Assembly: GCA_024449915.1 (NCBI GenBank)
Contig: JAMZAV010000025.1
Span: 1 to 64,000 of the forward strand
Length of the DNA stretch: 64,000 bases
Direction: 5' to 3'
Source of the DNA: Sweltsa coloradensis
Lineage: Eukaryota; Arthropoda; Insecta; Plecoptera; Chloroperlidae
The notes below the pieces were generated by a model. The model was given only the letters and a program-made list of their open reading frames with translations. It searched no databases and was not told the origin of the DNA. The position numbers and the translations under genes are program-made. Shown here in pieces: positions 1-10,700 of the stretch (position 1 is its first letter; each line of letters begins with the position of its first letter).

Positions 1-1200
1 AAAAAAACTTTCATTCTACACCCTTCTTGAATCAACAAACTGTAACCTACAATAAATGTGTTCACTCGTGCATGTGACTCGCTGACCTTCAGGACTCACT
101 GCTCAAACTAGGCCTACACATTATTATTTATTCACTACCCTCATCGAAAATGTAAGTGTTGCGTTGACATGTAAACAAAATCAGCTGTGCTGTACATAGT
201 GCGATTATCGCTTGTGTATTGGATTGGATCGAGTTAGGCCGGGCGTTATCAAGAGAGTGAAATTTCAGCTTGCCTGTGCAGAAAACCCAGCAACTTAAAT
301 TTTTGTGTTGTAGGATACGATACAAAATCCATAGTGTTTCTCAAGATAGTAGTGTGTTTGTGTTAACTTATTTATTTATTTGTAATTGGGCCGACAAGGG
401 AGAGAAAACAGCTTCCAAATCCAAAAGGATAGATTTTCTCAAGAACGTGAAACAAAATGAACATAAACTTGACGGAAATAAACAACATAAAGATATAATG
501 AAGCAACAGAATATAATTTAAACTAGAAAGAGCCTGATGTATACGTGTGTATGCGTGTGTTGTGCATCCGTAATGACCTCGATCGGAATATTCTAACAGT
601 TGTGAACGTCTTGAAGAAACTTATCTCGAAATGTCGGTGTGGCATTCGAGCCTGTGACCTGCCATATCAAGAGGACCTTAGAACGCAGAAGCAGTTTCTT
701 TACGTGAATGAATGGATGCGTCTTCTTCATTATATTGGGCCTAATTCTAATCTTGTCTTTTCAAAATTTATTTGCCAAATGTTGAAAACTTGTAGAAAAC
801 CGCGAGACTAAATTGAATAATTATAACAGTGGTGGTTTGGATAACAAGTAATAAAGCTATGGCCTACTTCAGGGTGTTCCACAATCATGACTAGGTAGTG
901 TTATAATCTTAATTTAACGATAATTACATAAATCTTTGAAGTATTTCTAGCGGTTTGACATTAGAACTAGGTACTTAATTATAAAAAACTTATCACTCAA
1001 CCTCGATAATTGGCTTCTTACAATACCCATTCGAAAAAAGTATCCGAAGGCAAATCAAAATAGCCGCCCGTGACACCTAAAAGCCTACCTCGTGTTAATT
1101 GAGAATTTCACGTTCTATGTACCGGTACTAAGTACTACAGCTGATAGTTAAAATTTTATTAGCTGTACTGGTAACTTTATTTGTAAAAGATACATGGCAA
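1..1200. other. Stretch without a recognised gene
   Basis: AT-rich DNA with no repeat family shared with the rest of the window. A plus-strand frame at 545-811 is open for 88 codons (ISKCRCGIRACDLPYQEDL), but I recognise no family and see no supporting splice or promoter signal. If the candidate exon at 1210-1377 is real, this is the start of its first intron. Confidence 0.3.
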
Positions 1201-1209
1201 GAGTCTTAC

Positions 1210-1377
1210 CTTATTGACAGGTTGAAGTCACTGTAGTCTTGATAGGTGATTCTGGCGACACTTCCGGGCAGGCTAGATGTTGATGAGTAACGAGCTGCAG
1301 TTGGCACCGGATGCAAAGTGTGACGTGTGTTACCCCTTTCCGCACTTCTCATTGGTCAGTTCAAACAGGCGCGAAAT
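1210..1377 (-). promoter_or_regulatory. Candidate promoter and first exon of an unidentified gene running off the left edge
   Basis: On the minus strand, TTTCGCGCC (E2F-like, 1377-1369) is followed by CCAAT (1355-1351). A CpG-richer stretch without TE similarity comes next and ends in a good donor, AATAAG|GTAAGA (exon end 1210, GT at 1209-1208). A reading frame is open from an ATG at about 1352 to the donor (about 47 codons, including GSVARITYQDYSDFNLSI), but this ATG overlaps the CCAAT box, so the exon may be untranslated. No family recognised. Confidence 0.35.
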
Positions 1378-1830
1378 CACATGATACTAAAGAATGCACA
1401 CCCACAAATACCAACTGCTATCTTCAGCTTTGATAACGTTCAATTTGATGTATTTTACCGACAGATACACTTACGTACAATGGAGGATGTCATCCGATTT
1501 TTATCTTCGAAATAATAATAATAATATGAATTCTAAATTATATTTTTAATTAAAAGAAATTGAATCCGATAGTCAATTTAAACTCATTATAAACGCATGG
1601 ACACGAACCAAATCTTGACACTGCCTGTCAGTGGACTGATCAGGGAAAACTATTCAATTCTTCGCTGATTTGAAGAGCAATTGACCAATCACAATGCGTA
1701 ATCACACTAAAAAAAAAACTGTAGTTTACCCTTTTGATAACACTTTTAACACTGTTGTTAGTAAATTCAAGAGACTGGTATTAAATCTTCACGACTTGAG
1801 CAACTTATAGCCTGTACATAATTAGATTCA

Positions 1831-2100
1831 CCGACAGTGTTGGCTCGAGCGTTAAGCGCGAGACTCTGATTCGGGAGGTTTCGGGTTCGAATCCCGTCGA
1901 CACCGGCCATCCTGACTGAAGGTTTTTTCCGATGTTTTCCTCAGCCGTTAATGCGAATGCAAGGGATTGAGTCCTCTTAAACAGCCCTCGGACATCCCTT
2001 CACAATCGTCCTATCTGCAATATTCCTAGTTAGTCACCTGAAGAGGGTCACAGTGGTTAAATGTGATGTGTATACCCTACAGCAGGTATCCTACAAAAAT
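1831..2100 (+). mobile_element. tRNA-derived SINE, copy 1
   Basis: Begins CCGACAGTGTTGGCTCGAGC (A-box-like) and has a B box GGTTCGAATCC at 1884-1894, then a tRNA-unrelated body (CATCCTGACTGAAGG, GCGAATGCAAGGGATTGAGT, CACCTGAAGAGGG). Shares head and body with the copies at 6357, 17163 and 32571, so this is a dispersed Pol III SINE family. Confidence 0.85.
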
Positions 2101-4490
2101 GTATGTAGTGTATTAGATTCAATTCGATTGCATTCATTAATTATATTTAAAATGGTCGCTGAGACTGGACTGGCTGTTTTACCATTACTTTACCTCCTAT
2201 TATAGGGCTACAATCTCATAATAATAAAATATGTAATTTTGAGAGACCACATTTTAATGAATACTAAGCCTTAAAAAAAGTTATCAATATCCTCACATTT
2301 GGCCTAAAGGCCAGCCAGAGGAACTTTCTGAGCAGATTCCCATTGTTTTGAATTTGAATTTCACTAGGGGCCTAGATGTAAAGTGGAAGCAGTGCTGTAT
2401 TCAAGTTTAATAAATAAATACATCTAAGAAAATGTCATAAAAGCATGAACACAGATAAATGTATGAACAAGTGTATGAGGGCTTAGGAAGTACCTCAAGA
2501 AAATTACCTCAGCGAATCAATACCTCAACAACTACCCAAATTGAATTAAAATGTTGCGCACTGAAAGAGAAAGGCCTGTAGAACTGAGAATGAGGCTATG
2601 GTTTAGACAAATGAGGAAATTAGTATTGCACCTCTAACGGTTAGTTAAAATCGAAGTTGTCTTATAAAGAGTCTGGCTGATTGATTGATTTGATATTGCC
2701 TAACGTCTCATATTAAAGCACTAAGGCTATTCGAGACGATGTGTGGTGATAGATGAGGATGAAGTATGAATAGAAGGGAGGAGGGGAAACCCGGTACCAG
2801 CACGTAGCCTACTCCTTTCGAAAAGTACCAAAGGGACCAACGGCTTTACGTCCCATCTGAAAGGTTCGTTGTAAAAATTTACCAGTATAAAGGTTCATGC
2901 CATAAAATACATTTATTTGATTTTTTAGTTCTTTTTAGGGACCGTATATGAGAAACTGCGTCCGTTGCTAACACTTGATCTTATTTACATTAACATTATT
3001 TTACTGCCACAGGCGAGACTGTGCTAGTAGAGCTAGTTCTGACTGATTTCTTCTCATAAGTTTGTTTATCAATTGAATTTACTTTCAGAATAAAATTTTC
3101 GATCTAATCGAATTGAAATACAGGATCACTTACGTCCACCAAAAATAATTGTAATTGATCATCGCTTAAACCTCATCGACGTACAATAAACTTGTTAAAT
3201 TAGCCCTTTTGGGTATAATAAATCGTCACGTCAGATAACAATGATCCATTATATTTGTTTTTCAAGGCGCAGATTTGTAGAATAAATGAGTACTGTGATC
3301 GAGCTATAATTTGCATATGCGAAATTTACGTTTCATAAAAGTCTTACATCTCGAATTAAAATATTATAATAATTTATTTCTCTACGTCAGATATAAATCA
3401 CATTAATTTGTATTTATGCAATGGATGGCATGTCTTGTGAAAAAGATGAGAGTGTGAGTGAAAATTCCATACAAATTTGAGTTAGACTTACTCTAATTAA
3501 AATTATAAGTATTTTTAACAAATGCTAATATTTAAATTTCAATCAATACAATGTCTTTATATGAATTGCTTTTCAACGTATAGTGTTTATTTACGTGCAA
3601 TAATTTTGCAACGCATGCTGGTATTTCACTAGTGTTAAATCGAGTGGTATTGGCTTTTTGTTGCACTCATTATTCTCATGTTGGTTTCCATACTGTCCGA
3701 AATAACACTGCACCAGTGGTGCTGACGTACACCAGTGGCGTTGTCTATGATATCCGTCGCAGCTTTCACATAGTTTCACAGTGTGGCATAGAGTGGTTGG
3801 ACATGGATGGAGATATCGCCGATTGCTGAGGTTGGTGTGGTGAAGATTGCAATAAACAAGTGAGTCGTAGGCTGGCTCTTCTCTTCGATTCATAGATAAT
3901 GCTAGTCTGCTGTCGTGGTAGAATTCACCATCCCTGAAAGAAGATTCGGTTATAATTCTTTCAATCTTGTGTATACCACGTTTAATTAATCAATAATTAC
4001 TCATATGAAAATCAATCCAGACTGCACAAAATCCATAAGTTTGATGTTTGATAAAATGCATACACACAATGGAGAGAGTAAATCTTACTTGGATTTGAAG
4101 GCTTCCCTGAACCCTTTAGCGAACGGATTGCAGGCAATTTTTAAACGTGTTATCTATAAGATAAGAGAAAACAAGACGATTAGTTAGTTGTGAAGAAGGA
4201 GAATATTTATGCACACATATCAGAGGTAATATGCAAACGTATGTTAGTAATCCACAAAATTTATGGTTTAGGTCGACTTACTAGGAGGTAGTGGTGGTGA
4301 TGTGGTGATGGAGTGGGGGGTTGATGTTTTGACACAATTTTATTAGTTAATTGAGCTTCAGAATAAACTTCGGCCAATCTTAGTTTATTTTTATCTAAGT
4401 AGTTATCATAAATGAGGATCTGGGTGTAATGAAGGAGGGTGGTGATTCTAAACGCCCACGGGTACGGGACTACCTGAAGTAGAGAGAGAA
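2101..4490. other. T-box intron or intergenic stretch without a recognised gene
   Basis: AT-rich. 2680-2830 contains a moderately GC-rich block (ATTGCCTAACGTCTC... GGGGAAACCCGGTACCAGC) that looks like an old repeat. Apart from that I see nothing supportable; short open frames have no homology I recognise. Confidence 0.35.
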
Positions 4491-4494
4491 GTAA

Positions 4495-5085
4495 CTTGGT
4501 CAACAGATGGAACGAGTTTACGCGCCCAGCTTTCATTTGTTTTCTTTCGGGTAAACGTTTAATAACACCAGGATCATATTTCACACGAACGTTAATAAAA
4601 AAAACAATTTATGACATCCAGTACGCGTATTCCTAAATTAATTAATTGACTTTGAATCAAATTCGTGAAATCTCTGAAATTTACAATTTTGGTGAACTTC
4701 GGGAATTTATTGTATGCGTACAGATTTTGTACCGTACATTTGTATACTGGATTTCAACGTTTAAATCAATTTGAACGCGCAGGTTAAATTGGTAAATCGT
4801 AAGATAAATGGTTTGATAGGAATTTCCAAAATTGAAATCCATGTTTTGGATTTCGCATTTTTTCACGTTTTGGACTTACCTCTTGAAATTGAACTCATTT
4901 TTGACTCATTTTTGACTCATTTTTGCAACCATGAGTGGATATCAGAAAAGTACTTTATCATTCATGCAAAATTTGGTAATGATATTACCAATAGTTTAGC
5001 AGAAATCATCAACTCTTGAGTGCACGCATTTGAGTTGGGCCAAGCTAAGCGTCGCCCCCCCCCCCCCTCTTCAAGGAAATTACTT
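4495..5085 (+). mobile_element. MITE family B, copy (5'-truncated or diverged)
   Basis: About 570 bp sharing its body with the copies at 6908, 11267 and 39908: GGGTAAACG, ATATTTCACACGAACGTTAAT, GTACGCGTATT, TGGTAATGATATTACCAA and TTTGAGTTGGGCCAAGCT. Non-coding. The 3' end carries a poly-C run (5053-5066) in place of the intact terminal repeat. Confidence 0.75.
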
Positions 5086-5224
5086 CAAGCTTTGGTGTAG
5101 GTGTCGGGTTAATATATTTGCTCCTTTAGGATACATGCTCACTTGCACCACCCTGATCCAAAGGCTCACCAAAAAACATTCTGAGTCATCCTTAATAATT
5201 GTCGAAGAGAATAAATGACAAAAT

Positions 5225-5345
5225 TAAACGCATGTCAATAAGAAGTCATGTTCGGTTTAAGCCGCGGAACGTGACAAACGCACAGACGGAGAGACGGACG
5301 GACAGAATTGATTCATGTGGGGTAGCTTTGCTCTCTTACAAAGTG
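5225..5345 (+). repeat. Family D dispersed repeat (ACGGACGGACAG motif)
   Basis: ATGTTCGGTTTAAGCC, GTGACAAACGCACAGACGGA, ACGGACGGACAG and GTAGCTTTGCTCTCTTAC match the copies near 36900 and 42200. The body is short and non-coding. Confidence 0.6.
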
Positions 5346-6356
5346 GATAAGGCTGTTGTTGTTGTTTATGCGTTTTTTCGTGCTTGTAGGAGTTTTTGGA
5401 TATTTCCCCGCACATTGTATGTACCCTGGCGTTTCGTTATCTCTGTGGGTAACATTTTCACGAAAACTGAGGACAAAAGTAACTTCAGCAACCTAGGAGA
5501 GAAAACTTCCCAAACTCTTGAGACCAAATATGTCACCCTGACCAATCAAAAGGCAACGCCGAGGAGGAGTGTTTTAGCTTCAATTCTCATGTATATTACC
5601 CACAAAGTTATACGAACAATGTTTACCCGTGACGTGGCGAAATATCCCGAAACTCATACAACTTCGATTTAATATAAACGGGACGCGAAAGTTTGCATTG
5701 TGAATTAATATGTTTAACCCTTTCAGACATGGCGATGATCATGGACATGAAATTCTTAATTTAAATCCGGGTAAATGATAGGTTTTTGAGTTTGACCATT
5801 AGAAAAAAATGTTTTAGTGAATTTGAAAAATAAATAATTGTACCTTTATTAGAGAAGATTGAAAATACACATCCGCAAAAATTGCTAAAATGTGAAAATT
5901 TGTTTTTCCCGGAAATGTAATATCAATGTAGAATTACTGATTTTTGAGATATGCGAAATTTAAAATACACAAAAAATTCAGAAAAAAATCTTCTTTTTGA
6001 AATTCGCTTAAAATTAAAATTTGAACTAAAACTGTAGCTTAAGTTTAAAATTCAAAATTTGTCCCAAATTTCTTAAAAATCGTGCTAAAAATATTGAAAA
6101 ATATATAAATACCACACCTGTTGATTTTGATACGCTGTGACTGTGGTGAAGACTGTTTCAGGGAAGGTGAATGTAAGCGACTGATTGACTGACATTTGCT
6201 TGTCGATCGGAGTGTTCAGATCCGAAGTAGCCATGATGTTTACTCGAGGAATATATCTATGCATTGAGTGAAGAGTTACCTGAAATTATACAAGACAAGT
6301 TTGTAGCATTGTTATAATAAACACAGCTACGTAAGAATTAATATTCTGTGTATATA

Positions 6357-6605
6357 CCGACAGTGTTGGCTCGAGCTTTAAGCGCACGACTCTGATTCGG
6401 GAGGTCCCAGGTTTAAATCCCGTCGAGTCTGGCAATCCTGACAAAAGGTTTTTTCCTAGGTTTCCCTCAGTCTTAAATGCGAATGCAAGAGATTGAGTCC
6501 TCTTCAACAGCCCTTGGACATCCCTTCACAAGTATCCTGTCCGCAACATACCTAGTACACCTAAAGAGGGGCATGAATTGCACCCTGGGCAGGATTTCCA
6601 CGAAA
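6357..6605 (+). mobile_element. tRNA-derived SINE, copy 2
   Basis: Starts CCGACAGTGTTGGCTCGAGC like copy 1; the B box has decayed to GGTTTAAATCC. The body includes GCGAATGCAAGAGATTGAGT and ends with CACCTAAAGAGGGGCATGAA TTGCACCC, a tail also seen in copy 4. Confidence 0.85.
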
Positions 6606-6907
6606 AAATATTATTCTGTATAACATACTTAAAATGACTTTTCTTTCGAAATTAGCAAAATGTATGAATGTGTATTTTTTGCAAAGCTTTCTATGTCCTA
6701 TTTTACCATCTCATTCAAGATACTGGTTTCCCCGCTACCTTATCTGCAAGACCAGGTTTCCTTGTATGTATTTTCAAACTCATTCTCCGGCGGTGATGTA
6801 TTTGATGCAGAATAACGAACTGCTGCATTCCTGATTCTAAGCTTGAAGTGTTGTTTAAAGGTGATTAGTGATTGTTGATGATGCAAGACAAGAAGTAACA
6901 CCAATGA

Positions 6908-7475
6908 TTAAGAGAAGTCGCTGAGGCTGGCGCGGAGACGAGTTTAAGCGCTCAACTTTCTGTTTTTTTTTTTTTTTTGGGGGTAAACGGTTTATAACAC
7001 CGTTATCAAATTTCACACTAAAATTAATAAAGAATAAATCTATGCAATCCAGTACGCGTATTTATAAATAAATGCAATGATTTTGAATTAAAAATTAGTG
7101 AAATCACCGAAATTTACTCCATTTTGGTAAATTTCGGGAATTTATTCCAAGTGTACAGATTTTTTTAACTAAAATTTGCACACTGGATATCAACGTTTAA
7201 ATCAATGTGAACGCGTAGGTTAATATTATTTTATCGCAAGGTAAAGAATTTGGAGGGAATTTCTAGAATTGGAATCCATGTTTTGGAAATCCCATTTTTT
7301 CACGTTTTGGACTTATGTCTCGCAATGGATCTTTAAGGCTTAATTTTTGCAACCAATTACTGATATCAATGTAAAAGTACTTAATTAACATCCATGCACA
7401 ATCTGGTAATGATATTACCAACCGTTCAGCAGAAATTATCGACACCTGAGTGCGCGCATTTGAGTTGGGTTATGT
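6908..7475 (+). mobile_element. MITE family B copy in T-box intron or downstream of exon 4
   Basis: Starts at TTAA (6908-6911) with the terminal repeat GAGAAGTCGCTGAGGCTGGC; body as in the other B copies. The 3' terminal repeat is missing after TTTGAGTTGGG (about 7470). Lies roughly 120 bp past the donor of T-box exon 4. A T homopolymer is present at 6963-6979. Confidence 0.8.
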
Positions 7476-7590
7476 GGTATCTGTAGCCACCTTTAACCCT
7501 GACATGCGATATTTCTATTATAGAGAAAATAAAGAAGAAGAAAACAAAGAAGAACATAGAGAGAAAACGTAAAACATAAGTAATCGTCAC

Positions 7591-7753
7591 CTGTCCCTTG
7601 ACTTGAGGTTTCCTGTTGTTGGTGAGTTTTAGTTTATCGAAGGCGACAACTCCGTGGTCCATCCACATCTGGCCTGGCGCGGGCGACGCTGGGTGGATGT
7701 AGACTACTGGACGGACGACGGCCTCGGCGGTGCCAGCCACTATCCACTCTGAG
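7591..7753 (-). CDS. T-box gene exon 4
   Basis: 163 nt encoding [46 protein letters not shown] and RKPQVKGQ. Acceptor TTATGACAG, donor CAG|GTGACG, phase 0 out. Departs from the consensus: HPDSP reads HPASP, and there appears to be one extra residue before VVAF and another after LTNN. Confidence 0.92.
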
Positions 7754-10700
7754 CTGTCATAAGCAGAACCAGAATGACGTCATCCAAAGGGTCTTATAGA
7801 TTTTTATATTTGTATTGACAGGCATTTTGTAAAAATATTAGATTGGTAGAAAAGTAAAATATGAAGAGAAATATTGAAACAATGGACCAGAAAAGAATAC
7901 CAAGAGCAGAATTTGAAAGTGGAGGTATGATCATTAGAAGACCTAGAAGACCAAGAGGAAAGTGTAAGACCAAATAATAAATGAATACACGTAGAAGAGA
8001 GAGATTCGTGTTGGGAAGAAGAAGGAGCAGAAAGACTGGGGAGGACAGAAGGAAATGGCGTGAGCTAAAGTGCGAAGAAGCAAGAAAGGAGAGGGCGAAA
8101 TTCAAGAAGAAGAATAAATGGAAGACGAATAAATTGAAGGACATGACAGGGGCAAGCCACTGTTAATAAATTCAGTGTGCCCAAGAAAATAGGTGGTTCG
8201 CCAGTAGCCACCCCTTGACCCGACTTACGTTGGAAATGGGAATATAAATATATTATATACTAGACATATTGGCAAGAAGAGGTTGACTGTTGTGTCACGG
8301 ATTCATGAATACCCTAGAGTTACAGCACGTGTTGTACTAGAGGGGTTGATTCTTGGTAGCCAAGAGAGAGGATTAATTAGGAAGACATGTGGTCATAATG
8401 TAAACGTGTTGAGAAAGCAATGAGTACCTACTTTACTTTGTAACAGGAAATTAATTTGCTGTGTGGAATCAGAATAATATCTTGCTACAATAAGGGACCG
8501 CTGACCGCCATATCGTGACACAGCTGGCTAATTTATGATCGATGGTTTACATCTTTGGCTAACTAATCTAAATGTTGTCTAGATGAAGTCTTGAATATCT
8601 AACCTGTGGTAAACGTATCGATATCGCTTATTGTCGACTGGGACGAGGTCCATGAATACGATGTAATGCTCAGCTGGGTCTAATCCACTAAGGCGCACCT
8701 TCATAGTAGGGAACATACGCCTGCAGGGAACAAAACAAAAAGAGCTGTGAGCTACAAAACATCATCATTCTGTCATTTCATAGGCAATTTGTCATGAGAT
8801 AACATGGATTGAACATAAATTGAACTTAATGAAAACATATTGCGGCAAATAGCAAATCTACATTCAATGCATCTTGAGACGAGCCAACTAAGTAGGCAAA
8901 AGGAAAGCCATATTTCATAGTTAGAGAAAGAATTGGAACGGAAATTGATTTTCACCGTTACAGTAAAGCAATATTGGTCTTACCCCCTCCCATTCCCTAT
9001 GTCTAGTATAACTGAACTGCACATCTTGCAATAACATATAGAATAAATAATTGTTATGGGCACTTTTTGTGGCCCCCCTCTGTTGAGTCTTGGAGAAGTG
9101 TATAATTAGGGTGCCAAGCTCCCTATATGCAGTGTTGTGACTAGATAATTTCATTTTTATCTAGATAAAGATAAAGATTATACATAAAAAATGTATTTAG
9201 ATAAGATAAAAGATAAACTGCAAAAACGTTATCCAGATAAAATATAATAGATAAAAATAAGTATCTAGATAATTTTGCTTAGATAAAAGATAATAAATAT
9301 CGCAGAAAAAGCAAATTTATTTATCAACTTTTGCCGTCATTTTCAAATATGCGGGCCTATGAAAAACATAATGTAGTTAACTAGTAGAAGTAACTTTTAT
9401 TTTAAAAAATGATTTATTTAATTATTCTCGATAAGATAATAGATAACAGATTTTATCTAAATAAATTATGTAGATAAGTCACAACACTGCCTATATGCAT
9501 TACTTTTCTGTTCGTCTGTTCGACCGCCCTTCCATTTCCCCGATTACCCGATTCCCTGCTTGTTGACAAAGCTATAAAATTACTTTATTCTTCAGTGGTA
9601 GGCTAATCCAGTGGCGTACGCAGGAATATATTTTGGTGGAAGGGGGTGGTGGTTTTAACAAACAACTCAATGGGGGGGGGGGGGGGGGGTAGAGGTGCAC
9701 CCCACATTTGGGCCACATGCAAGTTTAAAAAATACGTATTTTTGACGTGTGTTTTTATCTGTTTTAAAAGAAGTTAAGGGGCTTTGCCGAACGCAAAGAA
9801 GAAAAATTAAGACTGTTTGCCAAGCTCGGGCCAACGTTTTTTACAATGTTAAATGTCCATTTAGAAAAAAATAGCTCGATTGTCAAATCCAGCTAATTTC
9901 ACATCCAGAACGTACCGCTTTTTGACCTTTAATTTTCATCCAAAAAATCTGCATTTTTGGGAGGCTGTTTACAAAGGCGTGAGTCTCTATCAAAGCTGAT
10001 TTTAAAATTTCAAATAATTGCCTCTTACACAAAATTGGGAAATTACTACAAACTAACAGTTTGGTGTCAAATTTCCAATCAGTTAATAAAAAAAGTGTGC
10101 AGTATTTGGAAAATATGCCTTGAAACCAACTATTTCACATTCTTACTCAACATTTTGGTGCAAACCACAACCCGATTGGATAAATGATAGAGCTTCTAAG
10201 TGATCCCTCTGCGTTTTGCGTCAAAGCCTGGTTTCTCGAGCTTAGCCAACAGCCTTAATAGATGATTTTTTTGCGTAAACCTAGATGATTTTCAGAATAT
10301 AATATTAAAGCTGGGATTTCGGGGGGAGGGGGGAGTGCTAGAGCTCTCCCCCCGGTTACGCCACTGAGATAATCGTAATTATTCTTGTCCTTGGTATGAA
10401 GCAAAATAGTCCTACAGACCGATAGTCTGTAGAAGTAAGTATGACTTACCGTCCAGCTTTAGTGATGATCATTTCGGTGCCTATCTCGTGGAACTTCCTC
10501 CAGAGGTCTAGCGCGCACAAGTCCACACACACCTTCTGTCTGCAACGGTCTACGTCCGTTGACTCACTATTCTCTGAAATACGGAAGTCAAGAGTCAAGA
10601 CGATTTCTCTTTAATCTTAGTCTTAAAGGGGCTATTACCCCAAAAATTATTTTTACAACATAATCTAGAGCATAGTACTACACTAAAATGTTCGTTTAAA

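Noticed and set aside
5199..5672. 157-codon open frame on the plus strand
   Set aside because: Begins inside a family D repeat and runs through unrelated sequence; no recognisable motif.
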